Of a DNA stretch of 64,000 bases, positions 43,345 to 51,473 are shown piece after piece. A program made the position numbers and the translations under genes. The notes under the pieces were generated by a model, which searched no databases, was not told where the DNA came from, and saw only the letters and a list, made by a program, of their open reading frames with translations. The stretch is from Paenibacillus_E qinlingensis_A (GTDB taxonomy: Bacteria > Bacillota > Bacilli > Paenibacillales > NBRC-103111), in assembly GCF_031455095.1 (NCBI RefSeq), contig NZ_JAVDSB010000002.1, forward strand, positions 62,001-126,000. Direction: 5' to 3'. Position 1 is the stretch's first letter; every line of letters begins with the position of its first letter.

Positions 43345-45126
43345 ATGAAACTCCAAACTAAAATTATGTTTTCTGTGGTCTTGTTTCTGATCATTCCATT
43401 CTGCTTCACTTTTTACTTGATTGATAAACCCATGGAAAAAACGATTGAACAAAAAATTGGCAAATCTAATCAGGAAGCGCTTCACATTACGCAATTAAAC
43501 CTGCAGGAAGCTGTGGGAGAAATGATGTCTTTGACGACATCCATTTCACTCGACGAGTCATTAATTCGTATCTTAAAACAACCTGATCAATTTAGCGTCT
43601 ATGAAAGACTGCGTGCAGCTGACCAGACGCTTTCCAAAATGTTCAGCATTTATCTGCATCGCTGGGAATATTCCATATCCATCCTGGATGAACAGGGTCA
43701 TCTGTATTCCTCGCTGAATAATCAGAAGACTTCGGATGCTTGGCTCTCTTTTTACGACAACTATACACGAACCGAAGGAACGCGAGACCGTTTTCAATGG
43801 GTCTACCATGAGAATCCCTGGTTTGCACCATCCAAGGGTCCGTTTATTTCACTCGTCAAATCGATCAATGATTTCGAAACGAATCGACGCGCCGGCGTGG
43901 TTGTCATGACTGCTAGCTCCAGTGAATTTCTTCATCTTTTTAGCGAGCTGGAAGGAGAAGTTCTGATTCTTGATGACCAAGGCAAAGTCCTTGTACATCC
44001 AGACCGAGCCATGCTTGGCAAAGATTTATCGAGTGAAAGCTACGTTGGGCGGATTCTCAGTGGTACAAGCGGACAGTTGGTAGATGAAACCGCAGAGAAT
44101 AAGGAGAGAATGATTATCAGTTATGCAACCGTTTCCAAGACGGGTTGGAAGCTCATCCAGCGCATCCCTTATAATTCCGTTTTCAAAGAAATTTTCAAGC
44201 TGCGGGAAATCAACATCACCATTGTTGGGGTCATTTTTGTCGTGTTTCTATTGATCACCTATTCGATTGCCTATGGGGTAACGAGACCATTGAAACTGCT
44301 CCGAAGAAAGATGCTTCACATCGAAAAAGGAAGTCTGAACTCCCCCATTCAAGTACGCGGCTCCGATGAAGTCGCGGCGTTAATGATGTCCTACAATCAG
44401 ATGATTGTACAGATCAAAGAACTAATCGAAAATGTGAAATACGAACATCAGCAGAAGGAGCATCTCAGGTTCAAAGCGCTGCAAGCGCAGATCAAACCGC
44501 ATTTTGTCCTGAACACGCTCAACAATATTAAATGGATGGCCTACATGCGACAGGATCATGAAGTTGGTGAAATGATTTCCGATTTGGCGTTGATGATGGA
44601 AGCCAGTATCGGCCGAGGTGAAGATCAGATACCACTAAGTATGGAATTGGGCTATATTCAAAGCTATGTGCACCTGCAGAAGATTAAATATAACGAGAAA
44701 GTATCGCTGGTGATCGATGTGCCGGAAAAGCTGCTGAGTGTATCCATCATTAAATTTTCTTTGCAGCCCCTAGTGGAAAATAGTATCTATCATGGCATCG
44801 AGCCACTCGATGGTAAAGGGCTTATCGAAGTTAAAGCCTGGGCTGAGCATCAACAGCTGTTCATCCAAGTGGCCGACAATGGAATTGGCATAAAATCTGA
44901 GAAAGTACTAGAGATTCAAGAATCCTTGCAATTGCCCGATCCGCCAGCAGATTCATTGCATGTGGGCTTACTCAATGTCCATCATAGAATCAGGCATCAA
45001 TTCGGCGCTGCATATGGCCTTTCACTGACCAGCTCGGAAAATGAAGGAACAAGAATTCTCATTACGATTCCATACGCCAAAGAGGAGGCAGATCTGGATG
45101 CTGAAAGTATTAATCGTCGACGATGA
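43345..45126 (+). CDS. YesM-type sensor histidine kinase
   Basis: 593 residues. TM1 near 7-27, an extracytoplasmic dCache-like sensor (about 30-290), TM2 near 291-311, HAMP (312-365; GVTRPLKLLRRKMLHIEKGSL), a His_kinase domain with His386 in LQAQIKPHFVLNTLNNIKWM, and a HATPase domain with QPLVENSIYHGIE and ADNGIGI. The usual NPHFLYNTL reads KPHFVLNTL, a mild departure. GGAGG lies 6 to 7 bases before the ATG. The stop overlaps the response-regulator start by 29 bp. It presumably senses an extracellular sugar or a sugar-loaded binding protein. Confidence 0.95.
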   Translation: MKLQTKIMFSVVLFLIIPFCFTFYLIDKPMEKTIEQKIGKSNQEALHITQLNLQEAVGEMMSLTTSISLDESLIRILKQPDQFSVYERLRAADQTLSKMFSIYLHRWEYSISILDEQGHLYSSLNNQKTSDAWLSFYDNYTRTEGTRDRFQWVYHENPWFAPSKGPFISLVKSINDFETNRRAGVVVMTASSSEFLHLFSELEGEVLILDDQGKVLVHPDRAMLGKDLSSESYVGRILSGTSGQLVDETAENKERMIISYATVSKTGWKLIQRIPYNSVFKEIFKLREINITIVGVIFVVFLLITYSIAYGVTRPLKLLRRKMLHIEKGSLNSPIQVRGSDEVAALMMSYNQMIVQIKELIENVKYEHQQKEHLRFKALQAQIKPHFVLNTLNNIKWMAYMRQDHEVGEMISDLALMMEASIGRGEDQIPLSMELGYIQSYVHLQKIKYNEKVSLVIDVPEKLLSVSIIKFSLQPLVENSIYHGIEPLDGKGLIEVKAWAEHQQLFIQVADNGIGIKSEKVLEIQESLQLPDPPADSLHVGLLNVHHRIRHQFGAAYGLSLTSSENEGTRILITIPYAKEEADLDAESINRRR

Positions 45127-46711
45127 GATGCTCGTACGTGTCGGGATGAAGTCATTAATTTCCTGGGAAAATCATGGCTTTGAAATTATCGGGGATGCTG
45201 GCGATGGCGAGAAAGCGCTTGAGATTATGGATAAACAACTGCCCGACATCGTCCTAACGGATATACTTATGCCCAATATGAATGGCCTGGAGCTGATTGG
45301 CAGGGTCAAAAAGCGCTCTGAGCATATCCGAGTCGTTGTCCTCAGCAGTCATAGTGACTATGACTATGTCCGTGAAGCGATGAAACTTGGTGCGGATGAT
45401 TATATTCTCAAAGCATCGGTTAAGCCGACGGAACTGCTCTCTTTGCTCCAAGAACTTGCGGAGTCCATTCATCAGGAGCACAAGCTGATCATGAATCGAT
45501 TAGAATCCACGACAGATTCCAAAAGTGGTACATTAGAGGATCGGACCCAGTCGTATCTTCGACTCCTTTGTGAGAGTGAGTTGACCGATGAACAGTTTGC
45601 CGATTATTATAATCGATTGCACTGGGAGGAAGCCTCCGGTTCTCAGATGGCGCTATTGTTAAGGAATCATCCCATGGATGCCTTCAACAAAGATCAGGAT
45701 CAGCTGTTGAAATCGCTGACTTATTTGGCCGAACAACAGCTGTCACCGCTAGGCCGTATCGATTCCGTACGTTATAAGAACAATGAACTAGCTATATTCC
45801 TGTTAAATATGGATTTACATCGAGAACCACTGATCGAGGAACATGTGCAGGATTTGATCATTGCCGCCAAACGTTTCCTCAATATCACAATCAGTGCAGG
45901 GCGAAGTCGTTTGTTTCAGGGAATAGGCGGCCTATTAACAGCATTCATCGAGGCTAAGGAAGCGTCCAAATATAGTTTTTATCAGGACACCGGTGGCAAT
46001 TACGGCTATCAGAGTGATTATTTCAGCCGACGCTCCACAACGGGGTTCCCCTACGCGATCAAAATCGGTGTTGATTTGGAGCAAACGATACAGAGATGCG
46101 ATACTGACAAACTTGATCAGTGGTTATCTGGCTTATTCATGGACCTGCAAACAAAGCGCTATGAAATAAGCATCGTCCTCGATATCTACATGGACGTCTA
46201 TCATCAGTTAAAAACGATCGGCAACGGACTGGAGCTCGATTGGTCGGCAATTGACACGACCCACTCTCCTCTATTTGAGCAAGTTCTTCACCTGGAGACG
46301 CTTCAGGATATGGAAATACGCGTCAGGCAGCTAGCTACTTCGCTCATTGAAGCATCCGAACGCAAAAGAAAAGGTACGTACCGAGAAGAAATTCATTACC
46401 TTATCGATTATATGCAGCAGCATTACGCCAGCAATATTACGCTGAGCAGTGCTGCCAAATTAGTCAACATGAGCGAGAGTTACATCAGTCATTTATTTAA
46501 AAAAGAGACGGACATCTCCTTCATCGAATTTTTAACCACTGTACGAATGAATAAAGCAGCTGAATATTTGCATTCTACGCATTTGCCTAGTTATTTAATC
46601 GCGGAAAAGGTTGGCTATGACAATATTAACTATTTTGGCCGAGCTTTCAAAAAGGTCATGGGAGTAAGTCCGAGTGAGTATCGGGAGCATGGTGCAAAAA
46701 CCTTCCAATAA
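45098..46711 (+). CDS. YesN-type response regulator (REC plus AraC HTH)
   Basis: 537 residues. Receiver domain with Asp8/Asp9, phospho-acceptor Asp55 (IVLTDILMPNMNG) and Lys in ILKASVKPTE; a middle segment; AraC HTH pair at the C-terminus (SESYISHLFKKETDISFIEFL; GYDNINYFGRAFKKVMGVSPSEYR). Start at ATG 45098, with GAGGAGG 9 bases upstream inside the kinase gene; the frame extends further up but has no site. Translationally coupled with the kinase. Likely binds the phased direct repeats in front of the kinase, binding-protein, permease and sialidase-fold genes. Confidence 0.95.
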   Translation: MLKVLIVDDEMLVRVGMKSLISWENHGFEIIGDAGDGEKALEIMDKQLPDIVLTDILMPNMNGLELIGRVKKRSEHIRVVVLSSHSDYDYVREAMKLGADDYILKASVKPTELLSLLQELAESIHQEHKLIMNRLESTTDSKSGTLEDRTQSYLRLLCESELTDEQFADYYNRLHWEEASGSQMALLLRNHPMDAFNKDQDQLLKSLTYLAEQQLSPLGRIDSVRYKNNELAIFLLNMDLHREPLIEEHVQDLIIAAKRFLNITISAGRSRLFQGIGGLLTAFIEAKEASKYSFYQDTGGNYGYQSDYFSRRSTTGFPYAIKIGVDLEQTIQRCDTDKLDQWLSGLFMDLQTKRYEISIVLDIYMDVYHQLKTIGNGLELDWSAIDTTHSPLFEQVLHLETLQDMEIRVRQLATSLIEASERKRKGTYREEIHYLIDYMQQHYASNITLSSAAKLVNMSESYISHLFKKETDISFIEFLTTVRMNKAAEYLHSTHLPSYLIAEKVGYDNINYFGRAFKKVMGVSPSEYREHGAKTFQ

Positions 46712-46712
46712 A

Positions 46713-46818
46713 AGTGAATACGATTACCCGAAAAAATGAATACGAGAAAAAAGACCAAATTTAATGAATCAACACCATAATAATAGTCATTCTGGTACAT
46801 TTAGCCCCCCTTTATAAT
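46713..46818 (+). promoter_or_regulatory. Phased direct repeats, region B, plus promoter of the binding-protein gene
   Basis: AGTGAATA at 46713, AATGAATA at 46735 and AATGAATC at 46763 (spacings 22 and 28), followed exactly 50 bp after the third copy by TATAAT at 46813-46818. No good -35 hexamer, as expected for an activated promoter. The first copy begins 2 bp after the response-regulator stop. Confidence 0.55.
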
Positions 46819-46871
46819 GGGAATAGAAAGAAGCAAAGCCAGTTTGCCTATCAACCATGGAGGTGCCATTC

Positions 46872-48272
46872 ATGAAAAAGATTACAAGAGGGTCAAGCAT
46901 CACTTCACTCGTACTTGCTACAATGATGATTGCAGGCTGCGGCTCATCTGGAAGCACAGGAAATTCGCAGACTTCCAGCCAACCGGAAGCTGCAAAATCA
47001 GCTGCACCAGCAGCGACGACAGCCGCACCAGCTGCGGCCGATAAAGCTGCGAAAATATCGTGGTGGGGCGCTTGGAACGAGGATCAAGGGCCTGGTGACA
47101 TGATCAAAGAGTTCAATAAAAAGTTTCCCAATATCAAAGTGGAGTACGTCAAATTCGCGAACACCGATGAAGGGAATGTTAAGGTCGATACCTCGCTGAT
47201 TGCAGGTCAAGAAATGGATGTTTTCTTCAATTATGGTGTGCCACGGGTGGAAGCTCGCGCGAAGAAAAAGCTGCTGCAAGACTTAACGGAATTTATCAGT
47301 AAAGATAAATTTGATGTTGAAGCTGAGCTGGGCAAAGAAATTTACAAGCAGGATGGCAAGTATTTCGGACTGCCTGTCAGTTCGTTAACGGACTCCGTTT
47401 TTATTAACAAAAAGTTGCTTGATGAAGCTGGTTTACCCGTACCGAAAAGCTGGTCTTTGGACGAATACAAAGAGTATGCGAAGAAGCTGACGAAGGGCGA
47501 TGGTCCTGCGAGAGTTTATGGCACAAGCGATTTCCATTCCTTGTATTACTGGACAATGCCGGTTCGAAGCGTGTTGGGAACAAATGCCTGGTACAACAAG
47601 GACGGAGCTTCGAATTTTGACTATGCTGGCTACAAGAAGGCTTTAGAATTCAAATTCGCGATGGAAAATGTGGATAAAATTCAATATCCGTACACCGAGA
47701 TTAAATCAACCAAAGCACAGGTTTTCGATTTATTTATGCAAAAGAAGACCGCCATGGCTGTAGCTTCCAATGCGATTTCTCGCTTTATCGGTGATACGAC
47801 TCAGTATCCGAGGGACTTTATCACAACCGTTGCCCCACTTCCGACTCTAGAGAAAGATCAGAAGCAAAATCTCAATAACGGCCTGCATTATTTTGGCTAC
47901 TTATCCATGAATCCGAACACGAAAGAGAAAGAAGCTTCCTGGCAGTTTATGAAATGGCTGGCAACGGAAGGCTCCATTCATCTAGCCAAAGTTGGACATA
48001 TCCCAACATGGAAGAAAACGAATAAGGATGCGCTTGTGAAGGTGATGTTTGGCGAGGATGCTGATAAAAAGATTGATTTGGAAGCATTTAAGCGAGTTGT
48101 GCTCGATTACGACTCCGTTTCTTACAACGACACGATCTTTACAGGTTATGCTGAGCTCAATAAACTCCTGCAGGATGAAGCCGAGAAAGCACTCTTTGGT
48201 GTACAAAAGATTGATGAAGCCCTTGCCAATATGAAGAAGAAATCAGACGAAGCTATTAAAAATAGCAAGTAA
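46872..48272 (+). CDS. Sugar ABC transporter substrate-binding lipoprotein (family 1, MalE-like)
   Basis: 466 residues. Lipoprotein signal MKKITRGSSITSLVLATMMIAGC, with the Cys near residue 23, then an Ala/Pro-rich linker and a family 1 binding fold (KISWWGAWNEDQGPGDMIKEFNKKFPNIKVEY; LPVSSLTDSVFINKKLLDEAGLPVPKSW). ATG 46872 follows GGAGGTG at 6 bases; the upstream ATG at 46857 includes that site. It delivers sugar to the permeases at 48.5 and 49.4 kb. A stem-loop separates it from them. No ATPase gene nearby. Confidence 0.95.
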   Translation: MKKITRGSSITSLVLATMMIAGCGSSGSTGNSQTSSQPEAAKSAAPAATTAAPAAADKAAKISWWGAWNEDQGPGDMIKEFNKKFPNIKVEYVKFANTDEGNVKVDTSLIAGQEMDVFFNYGVPRVEARAKKKLLQDLTEFISKDKFDVEAELGKEIYKQDGKYFGLPVSSLTDSVFINKKLLDEAGLPVPKSWSLDEYKEYAKKLTKGDGPARVYGTSDFHSLYYWTMPVRSVLGTNAWYNKDGASNFDYAGYKKALEFKFAMENVDKIQYPYTEIKSTKAQVFDLFMQKKTAMAVASNAISRFIGDTTQYPRDFITTVAPLPTLEKDQKQNLNNGLHYFGYLSMNPNTKEKEASWQFMKWLATEGSIHLAKVGHIPTWKKTNKDALVKVMFGEDADKKIDLEAFKRVVLDYDSVSYNDTIFTGYAELNKLLQDEAEKALFGVQKIDEALANMKKKSDEAIKNSK

Positions 48273-48274
48273 AC

Positions 48275-48306
48275 ACAAATGACCCGCTGACAAAGCGGGT
48301 TATTTG
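48275..48306 (+). terminator. Stem-loop/terminator after the MalE-like gene
   Basis: ACAAAT-ACCCGCT pairs with AGCGGGT-ATTTGT around GACAA, with a TTTTT run about 8 bases later. It would uncouple the abundant binding protein from the permeases, which have their own control region (region C). Confidence 0.75.
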
Positions 48307-48357
48307 TCATTGCTTTTTACGCTGACCCATTTAGGTTCGTAGGGCTATAAACAAAAT

Positions 48358-48462
48358 AATGAACACCCTTTTAAAAAATGTGAACAGCCCCAAAAGGGCA
48401 TGGAATAGTGAAGAAAGCCGATAAGATAGTTGATTCTAGCCAAGCCTCGTTTCTTCTACAAT
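48358..48462 (+). promoter_or_regulatory. Phased direct repeats, region C, plus promoter of the permease genes
   Basis: AATGAACA at 48358, TGTGAACA at 48379 and AGTGAAGA at 48407 (spacings 21 and 28), with a -10-like TACAAT at 48457, exactly 50 bp beyond the start of the third copy as in region B. Confidence 0.5.
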
Positions 48463-48501
48463 AAAGTCATCCTCAACACAACATTAGAGAAGGTGAGAAT
48501 C

Positions 48502-49383
48502 TTGAACTCCAAACGAGAGTTAACAACCGGCTATTTATTTTTACTGCCCAGCTTGCTTGGTTATGTGGTATTTCTTTTGTTTCCTATTCTGTTTTCCTTA
48601 TGGCTGGCCTTCAGTGAATGGGATCTGATTTCGGGCTTAGACCATATTCAGTTTGTTGGACTTCGTAATTTTATCGACATGTGGCAGGATGAGCTATTTC
48701 TAAAATCTTTGAAAAACAACGTGATTTATTCCATTGTCGTTGTCCCGGTAACGTTAGCCGTCTCCTTATGTGTCGCGCTGATATTAAACCAAATGGTGTA
48801 TGCTCGAAATTTTCTTCGGCTGCTGTATTTCCTCCCTTATATTACGACGATTGTCGCAGTTGCCATCGTTTGGATGCAGTTATATCATCCGACCCAGGGT
48901 CCGATTAATCAGCTGCTCATGACGCTTGGCATCGATAACCCGCCCAAATGGCTAGGCAGTACCGAATGGGCGCTTCCATCCCTCATGATCATGATGGTTT
49001 GGGTAGGTCTCGGCTATGATCTAATCATTTACATGGCAGGACTGCAAGGCGTTCCGAAGGAGCTGTATGAAGCTGCTCAAATGGATGGCGCCGGCCGGTT
49101 TCGTCAGTTTCTCAACGTCACGATTCCCATGCTGTCACCTACCACCTTCTTCTTGTTCATCACACGGATTATTCACTCCTTTGAAGTGTTTGCCCCGGTC
49201 AATATCATGACCAATGGCGGGCCAGGCGATTCAACCTCTGTGCTTGTTTACTACATTTATGAGCTCTCTTTTAAATTTTACAAATTTGGCTACGGCTCTG
49301 CAGTGGCTTGGGTGCTGTTCGCGATTATCTTCGTCATTACACTCATTCAATGGAACCGCCAAAAAAAATGGGTTACTTACTAG
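48502..49383 (+). CDS. Sugar ABC transporter permease (MalF-like)
   Basis: 293 residues, about six transmembrane helices. PSLLGYVVFLLFPILFSLWLAFSEWD at the first helix and the EAA loop YEAAQMDGAGRFRQFLNVTIPML are typical. The start is taken as TTG 48502 (AAGGTGAG 5 bases upstream), which places translation just before NSKRELTTGYLF; the frame is open to an ATG at 48430 without a ribosome site. It pairs with the MalG-like gene 18 bp downstream. Confidence 0.92.
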   Translation: MNSKRELTTGYLFLLPSLLGYVVFLLFPILFSLWLAFSEWDLISGLDHIQFVGLRNFIDMWQDELFLKSLKNNVIYSIVVVPVTLAVSLCVALILNQMVYARNFLRLLYFLPYITTIVAVAIVWMQLYHPTQGPINQLLMTLGIDNPPKWLGSTEWALPSLMIMMVWVGLGYDLIIYMAGLQGVPKELYEAAQMDGAGRFRQFLNVTIPMLSPTTFFLFITRIIHSFEVFAPVNIMTNGGPGDSTSVLVYYIYELSFKFYKFGYGSAVAWVLFAIIFVITLIQWNRQKKWVTY

Positions 49384-49401
49384 AAACGGAGGTCTTGCAC
49401 G

Positions 49402-50280
49402 ATGGATCAAGCAGCAGTAATCACTAAGCCTTCTCGTCCAACCAAAATGTCGTTCCACTTGGATGTTCCTAAACTCATCATCACACTCCTTATGCTGCTG
49501 TTCGGGTTATTGATGATGATGCCTTTTGCCTGGATGATATCAGCCTCACTCAAGAAACCAATCGAAGTCTTTCAATATCCGATTCAGTGGATACCTCATG
49601 AACTGCAATTTAGCAACTATAGCAAGGTCTGGTTTAACAAAACGTATCCCTTCTACTTGTTCTACTGGAACTCCATTAAAGTCGCCATCCTAACGATTGG
49701 CGGTACCGTGTTGATAAGCGCTACAGCCGCGTATGCGTTTGCCCGTATGGATTTTAGAGGGAAGAATATCGTATTCATGTTGTATCTGTCTACGCTGATG
49801 ATTCCTCCTCACGTTACGCTTGTGCCGCGATTTATTTTATTCCACTGGATAGGGGTCTACAATACGCATTGGGCGCTGATTCTACCGGGAATGTTTAATG
49901 TCATCGGCATCTTCATGCTGCGGCAGTTCTTCATCAGTATTCCAAAGGAAATATCGGAAGCTGCGCATATCGATGGGGCCCATCATTTCAAAATATTTTA
50001 TAAAATCATCATGCCTCTCTCTATTCCCGGCGTCATTTCGCTGGTCATCTTGTCCTTTGTATGGAACTGGAACAGCTACATGGATCCGTTGATATTTATT
50101 ACAAGCAAGTCCCTCTATACGATTCCACTTGGACTTCAAACCTTGAATGATGCCGAAGGCGCTCAATACAACTTGGTTATGGCCGGGGCTACTTGTGCGA
50201 TCATCCCTATTATTGCGGTGTTTCTTGCTGGACAGAAGTATTTTATACAAGGCATTGCTTCAAGCGGGGTTAAAGGTTAA
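49402..50280 (+). CDS. Sugar ABC transporter permease (MalG-like)
   Basis: 292 residues, about six transmembrane helices. FAWMISASLKKPIEVFQYPIQWIP, the EAA loop SEAAHIDGAHHFKIFYKIIMPLS and the ending YFIQGIASSGVKG are diagnostic. GGAGG lies 9 bases before the ATG. It completes the importer and is followed at 60 bp by the DapA/NanA-family gene, probably co-transcribed. Confidence 0.95.
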   Translation: MDQAAVITKPSRPTKMSFHLDVPKLIITLLMLLFGLLMMMPFAWMISASLKKPIEVFQYPIQWIPHELQFSNYSKVWFNKTYPFYLFYWNSIKVAILTIGGTVLISATAAYAFARMDFRGKNIVFMLYLSTLMIPPHVTLVPRFILFHWIGVYNTHWALILPGMFNVIGIFMLRQFFISIPKEISEAAHIDGAHHFKIFYKIIMPLSIPGVISLVILSFVWNWNSYMDPLIFITSKSLYTIPLGLQTLNDAEGAQYNLVMAGATCAIIPIIAVFLAGQKYFIQGIASSGVKG

Positions 50281-50340
50281 GGCTTAATCGAAATCGGTTG
50301 ATTTACAAACTATACCATATACAGAAACGAGGTCATTTTC

Positions 50341-51261
50341 ATGTTACAAAATAAAAAACTAGCCGGTGTCATCCCTCCTATCATCACACCATTAAATGCT
50401 GATCGAACCGTAGATACGGCGGCACTTCAAGGATTGGCCCGCTATATGATGGATTCTGGCGTTGACGGTATTTTTGCTATGGGAACTGCGGCAGAATCTC
50501 CCATGTTGACAAGAGCACAACGTGAACAAGCGCTCATCGCTTTATCGGAAACGTGTAAAGGCAAGATCCCCCTACTATTTGGTGTGATGGAGACAAGTAC
50601 CGACCGTGTGCTTGAGCTTGTCCGAGAAGCCGAGGAGCTTGGCGCTGATGCCATCGTAGCTGTAACTCCCTACTATTTCCGCGTGAAGCAGCAAGAAATT
50701 GTTAAGCACTTTGCGGCAATACGCGAAGCAACCGATCTGCCTCTCATTATTTATAACGTTCCGGTTTATACAGGCAATCCAATCGAAGCGGAGACCGTTA
50801 AACAGATTGCGCAATTCCCCAATGTCATCGCCTTTAAAGATAGTTCAGGGAACATGCAGCAGTTTCAGAAAACAATCCGCTTGATGGAATCGGACCCTAC
50901 CTTCTCTGTTCTGCAAGGGGTTCAAGTATTGAGCATCATCAGCTTGCAGATGGGAGCTAGCGGCCTGATCCCAGGTGTCGGGAATCTCATACCAGACCAG
51001 CTCGTTTCCCTCTACAAGGCTGTGAATAGCAATAACCTGGCGGAAGCATACCGCATTCAGGATTTTATTGAACAATTGGAGGCTTCCTTCTCCATCGAGG
51101 GCTATTCCCTTCCTGTGCTCAAAGCAATGCCGCAGCTGCTCGGTTTCGGTCAAGGCATCCCGCATTACCCGCTCTCTCCTTTATCCTCAGATGGGCTGGA
51201 TCGCCTTAGAGCCGTGCTCCGGCGTGGCGGTGTATCGATGAAAGAGCTTCACTCGATTTAG
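50341..51261 (+). CDS. DapA/NanA-family class I aldolase (sugar-acid lyase rather than lysine biosynthesis)
   Basis: 306 residues. Schiff-base Lys166 (NVIAFKDSSGN) and catalytic Tyr138 (IIYNVPVY) are present. The usual GxxGE loop that binds the pyruvate carboxylate reads MGTAAES. Family members include N-acetylneuraminate lyase, 2-keto-3-deoxygluconate aldolase and dihydrodipicolinate synthase. The context (importer and a secreted sialidase-fold protein) argues for a sugar-acid lyase, possibly NanA-like, but no nanE or nanK is nearby. The ribosome site is ACGAGG at 8 bases. A strong terminator closes the operon. Confidence 0.88.
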   Translation: MLQNKKLAGVIPPIITPLNADRTVDTAALQGLARYMMDSGVDGIFAMGTAAESPMLTRAQREQALIALSETCKGKIPLLFGVMETSTDRVLELVREAEELGADAIVAVTPYYFRVKQQEIVKHFAAIREATDLPLIIYNVPVYTGNPIEAETVKQIAQFPNVIAFKDSSGNMQQFQKTIRLMESDPTFSVLQGVQVLSIISLQMGASGLIPGVGNLIPDQLVSLYKAVNSNNLAEAYRIQDFIEQLEASFSIEGYSLPVLKAMPQLLGFGQGIPHYPLSPLSSDGLDRLRAVLRRGGVSMKELHSI

Positions 51262-51266
51262 ACTTC

Positions 51267-51304
51267 AGCAATGCTGCCGATATGAGCAGCATTGCTTTTT
51301 TTGG
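51267..51304 (+). terminator. Strong intrinsic terminator
   Basis: AGCAATGCTGC pairs exactly with GCAGCATTGCT and is followed by seven T. It separates the aldolase from the sialidase-fold gene. Confidence 0.93.
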
Positions 51305-51346
51305 CTTTTGCAGGCATAGCGTGGCTCACTTCGTACTGCGTAAATA

Positions 51347-51429
51347 TTTGAACACGGCAGAAAAGGCAATGAAAAAATGAACATTTTCAACAAAATCGTT
51401 GCTTCTTGACTATAATTAAAACGCTTACA
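51347..51429 (+). promoter_or_regulatory. Region D: direct repeats, TATAAT and a cre-like site before the sialidase-fold gene
   Basis: TTTGAACA at 51347, AATGAAAA at 51368 (21 bp on) and AATGAACA at 51376; a perfect TATAAT at 51411-51416; then TTAAAACGCTTACA at 51416-51429, which matches the cre consensus with one mismatch and overlaps the expected transcription start. This suggests activation by the YesN-type regulator and repression by CcpA. Confidence 0.5.
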
Positions 51430-51473
51430 ATTAATATGAATTTACTACTTTATGTGCGAAAGGAGCTATGATT

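Noticed and set aside
50341..51261. Calling the DapA-family gene dihydrodipicolinate synthase
   Set aside because: It is in a sugar-import operon and its carboxylate loop reads GTAAES; lysine biosynthesis is unlikely.
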